A DNA stretch of 64,000 bases from Mytilus galloprovincialis (GCF_965363235.1 NC_134842.1:37365958-37429957), one strand, 5' to 3'; shown: positions 12,801-24,977, numbered from the stretch's first letter. Made by a program: numbers and translations. The notes: generated by a model from the letters alone, not told the origin.

Positions 12801-15800
12801 ATTCCAATGTGGATATGAGGGCCTTCACTTGTTCAGCATATATATCAAACTGACAACAGACAACAGAAAAAACGTTTTAATGACAATTAGTATCATAGCA
12901 TCCGTATAATTTAAAAGCAACCGAGTCATCATCTACTTCTTAGAATATAATAGTTCAGTGTATCAAGACCGAGATCAAGCTAAAGACAAGTGCTGTAAAA
13001 AATGATTGAATAACATTTGTCCATGTACTAGCAAAATGACTTTCTTAGTGCTTAACAACGCCGTGGCTGATCCAGAACTTTTTATCCTCACACTTTATTC
13101 CTGGGGCAGTATGATTCTTTAAGATTGACCATGTATAATTAACAATGTGTCGTCCTAAGACTGATGCAATGATTACTAGTATATCAAATAAATGGCTTTA
13201 AACAAAAAATTTCAAATAACATTGCCTCAATCATGTGTCAATGGTAATTACACAGCAGCAACTAAAATGTGTTGTAGGATTATAAGCACCTCATATCAAC
13301 ATTGTATGAATCTAGTGTATATAAACTTTTTATTCCTGAGGTCATGCTACTATTGTTATGCCCCACCATATTGAGTTTTATCCTTTTTTTTTCTGAAAGT
13401 ATGTAATATGTCCCTTACTTGTACGTACATCCATACATCCCAAAACTGATTTTTACTTTAGTTTGCCTGAACCAAATTTTATGAAACTTATACACAATGC
13501 TTATAACCACAAAACGCAAGTCAAGCTTGAATTTTGTTGGCATCACTTTTACCATTCTAGATGTAAAGGGGTGAAATTTTCAGTATACCCTATCAAGTAT
13601 ATATACCCTTATATACAAGTTTGACTTGTAGCTTTCTTCGGTTATACATTTATCAGGTGAACATAAAAACGGTCTTTAGATTTAGAAGCATAAACAAGAA
13701 TGTGTCCATAGTACACGCATGCCCCATCTACACTATCATTTTCTATGTTCAGTGGACCGTGAAAATGGAGTAAAAACTGTAATTTGGCATTTAAATTAGA
13801 AAGATTAAATCATAGGGAACATCTATAGTACTAAAATAACGAGTTCCAATTTGTCAGCAGTAATTAATATTACCAATAATTGATAAGTTCCAGGTCGACG
13901 GGTTCAAACAGAAAGATTTTGAAAGCAGAGAAAACTGTGCACCCTATAATCGGCATGACTTATCAGATGACAATCCTCTATAATACTAAAATAACTAGGT
14001 CCAATTTGTCAGCCGTCATGGGATAAAAATGACATATCTAGGAATTCAATTTTATATATATCCAATATAGGACAATAGTGTTGATTAAAAATTACACCAC
14101 TCCAGACCCTTTTGTTTTCCACATAATTTATATTGCCAATAATTACCGAATTCTGGGTCGAATCCGATACCAATACCAATAGTATATTCACTTGTTACCT
14201 ATTACATTATCTGTACGTTTCTCATCTGACAGGCGCACTACCAAACGGTGTATTTCGGATTTTGCTATATATACACGGGTCATAATCACAAGGTTGACAC
14301 TACTAAATTCAATCATTGTCAAATTGTTCCCTATTGTAGTATTTTAAGCAGTAAGACTTTATAAGATGACAATACGAATACTAAAAATCTGGACTTAAAA
14401 TAAGGCGTATAGGTACAGTTTTCAATTTGTTAGCGGGCATGACATAAAACAGCGAATCAAAGAATTCAACTTTATTTGTAACTAAATTAATAAATATAGG
14501 ACAATGCTGTTGATTTAAAAAATACTCAATTCCAGGACCTTTTGTTTTCCAAATAATTAATATTACTAATAATTGACGGATTCAAACAGAAAGATTTTGA
14601 AAGCAGAGAAAACTGTGCATCTTATATTCGGCATGACTTTATCAGATGACAATCCCAATACTAAAATAAGGCTTACCCATCTATAGTTATATACTTTAAT
14701 TCAGTCACGGACCCAAGATATCACGGGTGTGTTCTAGTGTGTACTAAGTTTCAAATTGATTGGACTTCAAATTCATCAAAAATTACCTCGACCAAAAACT
14801 TTAACCTGAATGGGACAGACGGACGAACGGACGCACAGACCAGAAAACATAATGCTCATAAATGGGGCATACAAAGTGAATTTTGGAAATTGCTGGCAAG
14901 ACAATGGTTTAGTTTGAAAAATCAAAACTGTGATTAAATACATGTTTGAAATAATACACGTCTATAACCTACATGACCTATTTGAAATAATACACACATA
15001 CAGTTGCAAACTTTCCAGAGGTGCTATCCAGCACTTTGATTTATTAATTTATGATGTTGCAAATATACATGTAGAGCATATTTCTTTCTTATTTGTCGAT
15101 ACAGTTACCAATGATAAGGAGATGGAGTCATGAATACAAATCTATACAGATAAGATAAATAAATATAATGATTTATTTGCAAGCTGTGAACAATCATTTA
15201 TCAAAAACAAAACAAAACAAGAAACAGATTCTTCTTAATATTTTATTTCATTCAAATAGAAAGGCAATAATGGTACTATAAACATATTACAATTTGATGG
15301 ATTTTGAAGAAAAAACACAATTTCTACATCATACGGTTACATTTACAACAAAATTTATGTCGATAAAAAACCTCCTGATCTGAGTCCTAATCTCCTGACC
15401 AAAATTTCCAAATCTCCTGATCTGAGTTTCACAGTCCTTCACATGTATGAATAGTCCTTATCCAGTTTTGCCAACTTTTCATGAAGCAAATGTATGAGAT
15501 TTGGCAGCCCTGCTTATCGCTTACAACAAGCGCCTGTGTTGTTGCTTTTGTCTTTCACTACTGGATATCTCTTTAGGTTCCTGTAAAATTTTGACATCAT
15601 AAACTCAATTTTACTATAATATAATATATCTGATGCCACAAAAGGGATAATTATTTGACATCAAAAGTTCAAAAGGAACCAATTATTGGGTTAACTGGCA
15701 CATATTTCAAAATAGTGATAAGGTGTATTGTAATTTGTAACCAGAGACTTGAGAGAGTGTAATGCTAAGAATTCAGTGTCAAGAAATTTTATCAAAAACA

Positions 15801-18800
15801 ATTTCAATTAATTAGATATTGAAACGTGCATAAACAAGAATGTGTCCCTATTACACAGATGCCCCACTTGCACTATTATTTTCTATGTTTAGTAGACCGT
15901 GAAATTGGGGTAAAAACTCTAATTTGGTATTAAAATTAGAAAGATCATATCATAGGGAACATGTGTACTGAGTTTAAGTTGATTGGACTTCAACTTCATC
16001 AAAAACTACCTTGACCAAAAGCTTTAACCTGAAGTGGGACGAAAGGACGGACGGATGGACGGATGAACAAACGGACAGACGAATGGACAGATGAACGAAC
16101 AGACCGACATACAGACTAGAAAACGTAGGTGGGGCGGTGGGGCATAAAAAGCTCTTTTCGATATACATCACATGTATGTATGGTCTACATGGTAAGGATA
16201 GGTTTCTAATGACACAATTTAAAAAAAGAGTAATTTCCTTTTTGTTGCCATGTTTGAGGGCTACCTAGTACATGTATGTGAATTCCTTTTTAAAAATTAA
16301 CAACTATATGTCACCACAATGAGCAAAACTTACTGCATAGCAACAAATATGATATATATACAGATGTACAGCAACAAACGACATCCACTAAATTCTTCTT
16401 CTTTAAGTTTCTAGTGCTCCTCCATTAATTGAAGATTATTCACCATGTGTTGACTTTAAAATTTTGTTTTAATTTTCAAGGTAACCAGGAAAATAAACAA
16501 TAAAAAAAACAAAATAATATAATTATATATGTAAATTTCAAAAATAAGATTTAAAACTATATACACTTGATAACACTAATAGTAAAGAGTAGAATATATA
16601 ATATTTGCAGTACAGCATAAGAAAACAATATAAGAATCAGATGAAAAGGGCTTCACTCATCAGATCAATACAAATATAAAACAAAAACATGAAATACACA
16701 AGGTTAAGATCTGGGAATACTTTCTGTTACTGAAATAAAGTTCATAGACAAAACTATCTTTAAAAAAGTACATATTCAGTGTTTCAATAAAGTTCTCCAC
16801 ATTCTTTTCAGTAAAGAAAAAGACATTTACTGGGAAGCAAACCAAGAAATGGAAAGTAATCCATCCGTCAACACAAGATTATATCAGTGAATGTTTAGAA
16901 ACAGGTGTAAGGTAAGTTTAACACCAATATGTCACAGAAAGATCACTGGTTAGTTAAATGCCACTTATTTTAAGATAGTGTAATGTTACTATCATAGTTT
17001 AAACACATTTGTTGAATAGAGTGTATGATTAAACAATTGAACAAAATCCATACAGTATATATATATGTCATATATGTAGTAAGCTATGGTAGGCCTGATG
17101 GCAAATTCGACAAAATGTGACACCATTTATAAAAGAACTTTTATTTAATAATTGTAGACAGCAACCAACAAAATTCACTTGATTATACACTCCTTGCTTG
17201 GGACAGGCACATAAAGAATGCTCCATTCAAATGCAAAAATAAGTTTTTTCTGATCATCTTACCATGATTCTTATAATATTTTTTAGGACTTTATGTTGCT
17301 TATAAGCTCTGTATTTTAAGGTGGTACCTAACACTACAGGGAGATAACTCTGTAAAGTCAGCTAAACGTTTTAATTACGTTGTGTTGTAAAAGGAATATG
17401 AAGCTTCTCAATGATTAAAATTTGTGGTTGGTAAATTGCTATATAACCAGTGTAATTTTTCTGACAAAACGGTTGGTTAAAATTTTTTAAAATTTTTATA
17501 TTTTTGTTAAAGTGTCAAAGTAAATACTTTGACAAAATTTTATGAAAATTAAACGAGCCAAATTAATTTTAGTGAAAGTGTTGGGTACCACCTTAAGCCA
17601 AATTACAGGTTCAATAATGCTCATGTTCATTTGCCTCAATGGCCATGTGACCTATCATTGTAGCCTTGTGCAGCATACTAATCATACAAATTATGCCATA
17701 GATATTTTATGATAGATATACAATTTTTCATGTTTTACTTTAAGAATTATATTGTCCAAAGCAACAAATGAAGGACATGATGTTGATGACTTACAGGATT
17801 TATTGTCTGAAACAGTTAAAGGGTAAGTAAACCTGTAGTTGAAAAACTTTATTGACCCACAACTTGTAACAAATTAGACTTATTCATATAGATCAATGCC
17901 TTTTTTTTTTTTATGAAATATAGATATTAAGTAGATGCCCTATATCTGTCTGTGCATCTCTACTGCCAAGTTCGGATGGATATCTAGAGTAGATGGAATT
18001 GACATGGTCAAATATAACACCTGTTATGATTGGATATAGCTTTCCCGCCATTAACACTCGAGGAACCCTGGGTTGTGGCAGGGTTCCTAGAGATCGACTT
18101 GATATCCCGGATGTTATGACGTCAATCCAATCAAATTTTAATGGAAACATATTCAGAGTAGGGGCCTTGTACTTCCAGTAATCTAGAGACCTTACTCTTC
18201 AAAATTATTTACCGTTCATATGGAACTCTAGTCAGAACTCTAGTTCCATCCGAACTTGGCCTACATGATTTTTAAAAATGTTGACCTTTCAAGAGTTATG
18301 GGACTTCATCAATTAAACTTCATACAACTTTTTAAAAGCCATAGTGCATCAATCTACACATTTTTCTGCATATCATTATTTATGATTACTGTTGTAATTC
18401 CATCTACAATATTCCATTTTATTCTTGAATCAATTTCAATATGCATACATGTACATGGGTGTATGTAGATCTTTTTCATACTGTTCATCATACATGTATA
18501 TGGCAACTTGTTGGGTCCCTATCACAAAATCAAGATTTATTAATTTGACTTCCTTTGTATTGTTGGTCACAACCTTTTTATATTCATACTTCATCCTGAA
18601 TATACTTATGATATTTGCCATTGGCGGTTAAACAACAATAGCCTATTAATCAATCAATCAAATTTCACACTTAACTTTGAATCAGATTTGTCTAAACTTA
18701 ATATTAATTTTCTTTGGAAAAACACTTCCTCTATGCCCTAATTGTCTCCCTTCATTTCTAATTTCCCTTCCTTTAAATTAATACATGGTGTAGATCTAGA

Positions 18801-21800
18801 CATGCTGGGCTAATATTAAATCACTGCTTTCTTTTTTTAGCATTAAAGATCAGTTGAAAAAACTAAGAGCACCAGTGAAGAGTTATGGAGACATCAAGAA
18901 AATTACACAGATAATGGTAAAAACATTTTCGGCTACTGGTAGCATCAAATTGGTTAAAATTTTACTGTGATTTTTCAAAATATCCTTATCGAGATTGGTC
19001 AGAGGTCCCAAATAATTATCTTTATTGTCATATTTGGAAAAAAAATAACATGATGTGTCAAAATCAGCTGATTTTTTTATCGTCGAAAAGAAATTTGGCA
19101 AGAATTTTTTACTGTTACTTGTCATGAAGGTACCCCCATTATTACCATCCAACAAGGTCTCCCACATTTAAGATCTAAATCAAATTCATTACATCAGTAA
19201 ATGTTTGTTTTCACAAGTAAGGGATACCATGTAACTTTTAAAGGAAACAACCATGCTCTGAAACCATGTAGATTGCAAATTACCTAAGAAATTTACATTT
19301 GACAAGAAAATGTCACATTTTGATATCCATGAAGTCTGCCAGGTTTGAATCAATATAGACAACCAATCACACTTGTCAAGTTACACAATTTCTGACAGGT
19401 TACAATATCTTTCAAGCCAAGAAATACACATATCTTATCAGATTAAAAAGTCATACTGTTGACCTTGCAAACCAACCGTCATTTTTACTTTTATAAGATT
19501 GTTATATTTAGGGGTTTCAGTTTCTAAGAAAGGGCAAATGCTATTTGAACCAAATGCTGGTAAAGTGATCTTACAAAAATGGTTCAGAAATATATCTGAT
19601 GCCATACACTAACTAATAATAAGATAGTTGTCTTATTGGCATTCATACCATAGGACCTTCAACAATGAACAAGCCCATACTGTATAGTAAATAAAAGTAG
19701 GCAGTAACATGAAAAAAATTCAAACAAATTCAAAAGAGAACCGATAACCTTAATTTACGATAATAAAATAAACGAGAAATGATTATGACACATTGCCTTT
19801 TATAAACAGAGTTGTTTTACATGACACATGAGCGTCACTGATGAGTCTTATGTAGACGAAACGCTCGTCTGGCGTACTAAATTATAATCCTGGTACCTTT
19901 GATAACTAGTCTAAAAAAATATTGTAGAGAACAGCTGCAGGAGAATCACAGAATGTTGCTAACCATGAAGAAATTCTAGAAGAAGTTGTTAGAGAGGAAG
20001 AAAAGTAAGATTTGATAATTAAAAGCATATGATGAACTGATAAGAGATTGTCAGTTTTTTCCAACAATATACTTTTATTTAAAAACAACAAACATTTATT
20101 AGAAATAGTCATAGAAATTCAGTGTCTAGGCCCAAAACAGAATAAAAACAATCTCATGACAAGAAGTTTTATTGGTGGAGGATAAGCTAGTGCTTGATTT
20201 AAATCAATAATTTTTGGAAAATGTCTTACAAAATATACCACATTATAGGTTACATGCACCTTTTTATACAACCGCAAAAATTTTTGCGTTCATATATTGG
20301 TATCACGTCTCATCGTCGTCATGGTCACCGTTGTCCAAAGACGGATGTTTCCCGGAAAATAACATTAGTATAAGTAAATAGAAATCAATAGAATTTTAAT
20401 GCAACGTTTATAACCACAAAAGGAAGCTTGGGATTAATTTTGGGGGTTATGGTCCCTAAGGTTTAGGAATTAGGGGTTCAAAGGGGCCCAAAACTAGCAT
20501 TTATCTTGTATTAGTACAAAAAGTTATGTATAAATCTTTCAATTGTTCTAAAATTGTACCACAATGTTTAATACAATAAGTCAAAGGTTGGGATATATTT
20601 TGTGGGTTATGGGGCACACAGTCTAGGAAAAAAGGACCAAAAAGGGACCAAAAACAAGCTTTTTTGTAGTTTCAAGACAATAAAGGAGTAAGTTCAGTAA
20701 GACCCCTTTTTGGCTTTTTTTAAAATCTTTCCCATAAAATAATTAATTCAAATAAAATAGACACTTAAGTATTTAAAAAGTGGTCAAAATCTTTCGTCAG
20801 ACGAACCTGAAATTTGAGGCCAAAATCGGTCATTACCGGACCTACTCCTTTCTTTTCCCAGAATGGTTGTTGAATCACCTAAAACCAATGCTTTATGAAA
20901 TCTTCTTTGAAAATTGGGAGTTATCTTTCTTTGTCCAGAATAGTCGTTGAATCAACTTAAATCAATCCTATATATAATATACAATGCAATATTCACTTTA
21001 CTACCAACTGATAAATTCAAGCAGTCTTTACCATTCAGTGATTACAAGCACTTAGATTACCATTCTAGGGTTTACAAATGGAAAAATTGAAGAATTTTTT
21101 AGTTTCTTTTCTCTTAACTTAAGTTTGTCTCAACTAAATTTGATGAAATGTGTATAAAATGCTTATTACCTCTAAACTCAGTTTAAGTTCAATTTTTGGC
21201 AGCTTCACTTTTACAGTTCTTGAGTTATGTCCCTTTATAATGTTATATGCTAGCGGGGGCATCATCTGTGTCTCTTTGGACACATTCTCCATTTTCAGTT
21301 ACTTTTGATTAATATTAATTTTAACCATGACTGTATGACATTTTATATTTTAATATTTTATGATGTATTTAAATGAGAAGCTATTGTTGCAAACTCCATT
21401 AGAAATTTGAATTGAGATCATTTTTGGAATGAGGGAAAGGGGGAGGTGAAACAAAATTGGGGGGGAGGGGGTCCAATTTTCTCATTTCAGATTTCAGAAA
21501 AAAAAAAGAAAATTTCATCAAATATTTTTTTTTGAGAGGATTAATATTCAACAGCATAGTGCATTGCTCAAAAGCAAAAAAAAAATTTAAGTTCATTAGA
21601 CCACATTCATTCTGTGTCAGAAACCTATGCTGTGTCAACTATTTTATCACAATCCAAATTTAGAGCTATATTCAGCTTGAATGTTGTGTCCATACTAGCC
21701 CCAACCATTCAGGGTTTGACCTCTGCGGTCATATAAAGCTGCACCCTGCGGAGCTTCTGGTCATTACCAGTAATACAAATGACCAGAATAAGTATCAAAA

Positions 21801-24554
21801 CACTACCATGAAGGTGATAAGCTGAAGTAATAGGTAGATGTATAAAAAATATCTGCACTTCATTTGTTACAAACGTTTTTTTCTCTTTTGTCTCATAACA
21901 TTAGTAAGTTGGAGCAAAGCAATTGTTTTCTTCGTCATTTATGCCTTATACTGGCAACATCATCTATTTTCATAAAAATAGTGGTCAATTCTGTAGATCT
22001 TGTTTCAGTTGTCAGTTTCATATTACAGTTCCATTTACTGGTCGACAAAATGTTTATTTTTCAGTAATTTCTTATGTGTAATTACATGTATGTCCCCTTG
22101 ATTTACCTGTTATTTGTGCAAATGTTATCCCCCCTGGCATAATTAAAGATTCTTTTATTAATGAATTAATATTACTGTATAATTTTTCTTTAATATGTCT
22201 TTTAAGAATTAGATCAAATGTTTTAAGCAAGTCCATTACTAAGAAAGTGATGTTTGTCTAAATGTTTGAAAATTAAAAAAATATATGCTGATGAATATAT
22301 ATCCATGACGGTGGCAAAAATAGATACTTGATTTAAAAGTGTCACAATATCAATCATGAATTTTATAATTAGTAAATGAGAACTAGCTACTGACATGCAC
22401 ATGGATGCCAGGAGCACTCCAATTGTTGACATTGCAAAAAGTAGAAGTGGTATGATTGACAATTAGACAATAGTCCACCAGAGCTAAAATGAAGCAGATA
22501 TAAGCAATTATAGGTCACTGTACAGCCTTCATCAAAGAGAAAAGCCCTATATTCGTCTACAAAATGAGAAAAGTAAAGGCTTAATTTTTTCAAAACAGTT
22601 TGCGAAAAACAAACATGACAGACATGAACCAACCACAATCAATGAACAATATGTTCTTGACTCAGGACAGTCACATAAAGAATGTGGCAGGGTTAAACAT
22701 GTTTGTGAGCACTCAACAATACCCACACCTAGGACAGTAGTGTTACAGCACACCATAAGAACAAACCTATTAACATGTTTTAGATGCCGCTCATAAATGG
22801 CATGATTAGAAAATAATTTTGTTGTCATTTTTCTCTTACAAACATTGTTTTTTTTCTAACAGTACAGTACAGCAGTATGAAATGGAACTGAACAGATTAC
22901 AGGCAAACAGTAATGAACAGACAGAAGTATGTTAATATATCTAAACTTTTTCATGTTTTTAGTACAGAAAGAGTTTTTTTGATATTTTTTTTAAAACTAA
23001 CATTGAAATAGATGACATAATATATATTCCCTATGCCTTTCATTAATTTATCAACACATTGAATTTACTGGTACTTCATGACAAAATCTATTATATTTAT
23101 TATTATACCCCCGCTTTAAAAAAGGGGGGGTATACTGTTTTACCTCTGTCTGTCCGTCAGTCCGTCAGTCAGTCCGTCCCATGAAACTTTCGTCACATTT
23201 TTCTCAGGAACTACACATCCACCCTTTCTGTAATTTAATATCAACATTTATATATGTCAGCCATACCGTGTGATGCGTTTTCAGATTCATCACTTGACAA
23301 CTTCCTGTTTACCGAACACTTGTATGATTTTACACATGATAGCCAAGTTGAAAATTTTCGTCACATTTTTCTCAGGAACTACAATACAAGGATTTCTGAA
23401 ATTTGGTTTCAGGGTTTATCTAAGTCAGCTATACCGTGTGATGCGTTTTCAGATTGATCACTTGACAACTTCCTGTTTACCGAACACTTGTATGATTTTA
23501 CACATGATAGCCAAGTTGAAAATTTTCGTCACATTTTTCTCAGGAACTACACATCCACCCTTTCTGTAATTTGGTATCAACATTTATATATGTCAGCCAT
23601 ACCGTGTGATGCGTTTTCAGATTCATCACTAGACAACTTCCTGTTTACCGAACACTTGTATGATTTTACACATGACAGCCAAGTTGAAAATTTTCGTCAC
23701 ATTTTTCTCAGGAACTACAATACAAGGATTTCTGAAATTTGGTTTCAGGATTTATATAAGTCAGCTATACCGTGTGATGCGTTTTCAGATTCATCACTTG
23801 ACAACTTCCTGTTTACCGAACACTTGAATATTTTTACACTATTAATATTATCCACTTGCGGCGGGGGTATCATCAGTGAGCAGTAGCTCGCAGTTTCACT
23901 TGTTTAAGCTGTGTCTTAAAAATCATCATATGTATCCTATTAGGTAAATAGGAATATTTTGAATATTTTGAAAAAAGAATCTTATACTAAAAATAGAGGA
24001 CACAAAATTTTGGAAGCCAAAAAAAAAACCAAACATAAATTCATGCTAGAAGATCTTTTTCTAACAAATAACATTTTTTTGTTATTTAGAACCAGAGTAT
24101 TTGTTATAAAGTATAAAGTTGGAGCATTCCTATAAAAAAAGTCTTAAAAAAAACCACTTGTGAGGATAAGGTGTAAATTTCACTCTTTAAATTTATAAGC
24201 GACTATTTTAACACAAACTAACAGAGGAATATTTCTTGTAAAATTTTGCTATTAGAATACTGTAAACCAACTTATTTTCGCGGATACTTAATTTCGAGTT
24301 TGACCCTTCCTAGACCACTTTGCGGCTATTTAATCTCACGATTTTCTGAAGTTAAATAAGGAATGATCCAAGTATTACATATTCGGGATGATTAATATTC
24401 GTGTTATTTTACTACTCGAGAATGTCGCGAAAATAAATCACTTGCGAAAATAAGTTGGTTTACAGTATTAATCTGTAATCGCTCTTTCCAGCTTCATCCA
24501 TTTCTGTGTAACTTCAAAGAAGAACTACACATACCACCAGTATCCTATAGGTAG
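9642..24554 (+). CDS. CENPQ: Centromere protein Q (CENP-Q), multi-exon gene
   Basis: Exons 9642-9834, 16812-16911, 17745-17822, 18841-18916, 19928-20004, 22863-22926 and probably 24492-24550 have AG/GT borders and join without a frame break. The product starts with a Lys-rich, disordered stretch of about 65 residues. Then comes KKWKVIHPSTQDYISECLE, matching the TWQPLSKSTRDHL segment I recall of vertebrate CENP-Q, then IILSKATNEGHDVDDLQDLL and GIKDQLKKLRAPVKSYGDI, the matching coiled-coil start. Exons 5-6 are acidic coiled coil (HEEILEEVVREEEN). CENP-Q pairs with CENP-U in the constitutive centromere network of the inner kinetochore. The model gives 216 residues against 268 in human; the human tail of about 50 residues has no certain counterpart here. 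If exon 7 is not spliced, TAG at 24552 ends the protein. Two tiny upstream ORFs (ATG at 9607 and 9612) precede the start. The assignment is by remembered similarity. Confidence 0.75.
10480..10520. repeat. Short perfect hairpin CATTCGGTCTGGTAA
   Basis: Two 15-base arms, 10480-10494 and 10506-10520, are perfect reverse complements around an 11-base loop. Variants of the motif (CATTCGGACCGG, ACCAGACCGATCC, AGTCTGGTAAAGG) recur at 11160-11257. Confidence 0.6.
13692..14870 (+). mobile_element. E3 element (ATGCCCCAC family), copy in CENP-Q intron 1
   Basis: It starts AAACAAGAATGTGTCCATAG then CATGCCCCAT, and ends GACGGACGAACGGACG ... AAATGGGGCAT. The interior carries two or three diverged internal repeats (CAGAAAGATTTTGAAAGCAG near 13908 and 14587). 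Confidence 0.72.
15832..16150 (+). mobile_element. E3 element, short copy in CENP-Q intron 1
   Basis: It starts AAACAAGAATGTGTCCCTAT then ATGCCCCACTTG. It ends with a GACGGACGGATGG-type run and GGTGGGGCATAAAAA. It has a single internal unit. Confidence 0.8.
16812..16911 (+). CDS. CENPQ: CENP-Q exon 2
   Basis: The acceptor is TCTTTTCAG and the donor AAG|GTAAGT. It encodes VKKKTFTGKQTKKWKVIHP and then STQDYISECLETGV, the Trp-centred segment that best identifies CENP-Q. Confidence 0.78.
17316..17596. mobile_element. TTAA-flanked MITE (piggyBac-like), copy 1
   Basis: It is 281 bp including TTAA at both ends. The ends are TTAAGGTGGTACCTAACACT and AGTGTTGGGTACCACCTTAA, nearly perfect inverted repeats. 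TTAA target use is the hallmark of piggyBac. There is no coding capacity. It lies in CENP-Q intron 2; a second copy of identical length lies at 38349-38629 in the opposite orientation. Confidence 0.85.
17745..17822 (+). CDS. CENPQ: CENP-Q exon 3
   Basis: The acceptor is TTTACTTTAAG and the donor AAAGG|GTAAGT. It encodes RIILSKATNEGHDVDDLQDL and then LSETVK, the start of the coiled coil. Confidence 0.78.
17965..18260. mobile_element. Inverted-repeat element, 296 bp, in CENP-Q intron 3
   Basis: The ends GCCAAGTTCGGATGGA and TCCATCCGAACTTGGC are perfect 16-base inverted repeats. A central hairpin GGAACCCTG / CAGGGTTCC lies near 18063-18089. The target duplication is unclear. It lies 143 bases after CENP-Q exon 3. 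Confidence 0.65.
18841..18916 (+). CDS. CENPQ: CENP-Q exon 4
   Basis: The acceptor is CTTTTTTTAG and the donor ATG|GTAAAA. It encodes GIKDQLKKLRAPVKSYGDIK and then KITQIM, and ends in phase 0. Confidence 0.78.
19620..19740 (-). repeat. SINE-like mussel repeat fragment
   Basis: The text ATTGGCATTCATACCATAGG and ACCTTCAACAATGAACAAGC is the reverse complement of the 3' part of the copy at 60295-60560. Confidence 0.55.
19797..19908. repeat. SINE-like mussel repeat (GAGTCTTATGTAGACGAAAC family)
   Basis: The text GATGAGTCTTATGTAGACGA, AACGCTCGTCTGGCGTACTA and ATCCTGGTACCTTTGATAAC is a repeat I recognise from mussel sequences. It ends about 20 bases before CENP-Q exon 5. Confidence 0.6.
19928..20004 (+). 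CDS. CENPQ: CENP-Q exon 5
   Basis: The acceptor is ATATTGTAG, with a poor pyrimidine tract because a SINE-like repeat ends about 20 bases upstream. The donor is AAAA|GTAAGA. It encodes RTAAGESQNVANHEEILEEV and then VREEE. Confidence 0.68.
20261..21764 (-). mobile_element. E2 element (TATACGACCGC family), minus orientation, with E5-related sequence inside
   Basis: It opens TTTTTATACAACCGC with the perfect palindrome CGCAAAAATTTTTGCG at 20272-20287, and closes with TGCGGTCATATAAAGCTGCA. The part around 20860-21290 matches the E5 element at 58309, including the palindromic GTGTCTCTTTGGACACA start, so it is a mosaic or a nested insertion. It lies in CENP-Q intron 5. Confidence 0.7.
22420..22770 (-). 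repeat. SINE-like mussel repeat copy in CENP-Q intron 5
   Basis: Blocks GCAAAAAGTAGAAGTGGTAT, TAGGTCACTGTACAGCCTTC and GACAGTCACATAAAGAATGT are reverse-complement relatives of the copy at 60295-60560. Confidence 0.6.
22863..22926 (+). CDS. CENPQ: CENP-Q exon 6
   Basis: The acceptor is TTTTTTTCTAACAG and the donor GAA|GTATGT. It encodes NTVQQYEMELNRLQANSNEQ and then TE, a predicted coiled coil, and ends in phase 0. Confidence 0.68.
23104..23904 (+). mobile_element. E4 element (ATACCCCCGC family), with 168-bp tandem units
   Basis: It starts ATACCCCCGCTTTAAAAAAG then GGGGGGTATA, a palindromic start, with CTGTCTGTCCGTCAG next. It ends GGCGGGGGTATCATCAGTGA then GCAGTAGCTCGC. CGTCACATTTTTCTCAGGAA recurs at 23191, 23359, 23527 and 23695, an exact 168-bp period. 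It lies in the CENP-Q intron after exon 6. Confidence 0.82.
24258..24467. mobile_element. TA-flanked MITE, 210 bp
   Basis: It has a perfect terminal inverted repeat of about 22 bases starting CTGTAAACCAACTTATTTTC, with TA at both outer ends. It ends 25 bases before CENP-Q exon 7. Confidence 0.82.
24492..24550 (+). CDS. CENPQ: CENP-Q exon 7 (probable; last exon or penultimate)
   Basis: The acceptor is GCTCTTTCCAG. It encodes LHPFLCNFKEELHIPPVSY, which fits the 'leucine-proline' stretch before the C-terminus of CENP-Q (LSLPELS in human). A donor TATAG|GTAGTG is possible. Read through instead, the frame meets TAG then TGA at 24552-24557, and an AATAAA lies near 24693. The exon starts 25 bases after a TA-flanked MITE. 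Confidence 0.5.
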
Positions 24555-24799
24555 TGAATCATCATCACCAGCAAAGAGGAAGGATTTATGTGCAATAACA
24601 AGCTTTGAAAACATTGTCGTAACAAGATGATCAACAGATTGGTTGATGCAGAACCAAAGATGACTATTTTTTAATGTAATATCAGATGGGAAATAAAAAA
24701 AGAACAATAATAGACATTTCTGTTTTGTCTCAAAAATGACCGGTCTGATTGTGGTTCGACCAAAATATTTCCTTGCAATGTCAGTGTCTATGATATAAT

Positions 24800-24977
24800 T
24801 CGCCGTTTCAGAATCTAATGCATTCTGGGTAATATTTTCAAAACTGTACACCAAAACGTCGTGATTGGTTAAAAACGTCCTAAACAATGGAAATTCAACC
24901 AATGACGTGACGTTATTTTCATTTTGGGGTACAAACAATGAAATTACCCATAGTCCTTTAGATTCTGAAACGGCCAA
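24800..24977. mobile_element. Fold-back MITE, about 178 bp
   Basis: Arms GCCGTTTCAGAATCTAA and TTAGATTCTGAAACGGC pair, with further matches inward (GGGTAAT / ATTACCC). A decayed relative seems present near 32500-32650. Confidence 0.6.

Larger units (their letters stand above)
9835..16811 (+). other. CENP-Q intron 1, 7 kb
   Basis: It holds the ACCAGACCGAAT hairpin region, two E3 copies and otherwise AT-rich DNA without recognised genes. A possible long insertion bounded by 13-base inverted repeats (9911-15450) lies within it. Confidence 0.6.

Noticed and set aside
23254-23886. Overlapping frames of 67-132 codons
   Set aside because: They arise from the 168-bp tandem units of E4, also divisible by three.
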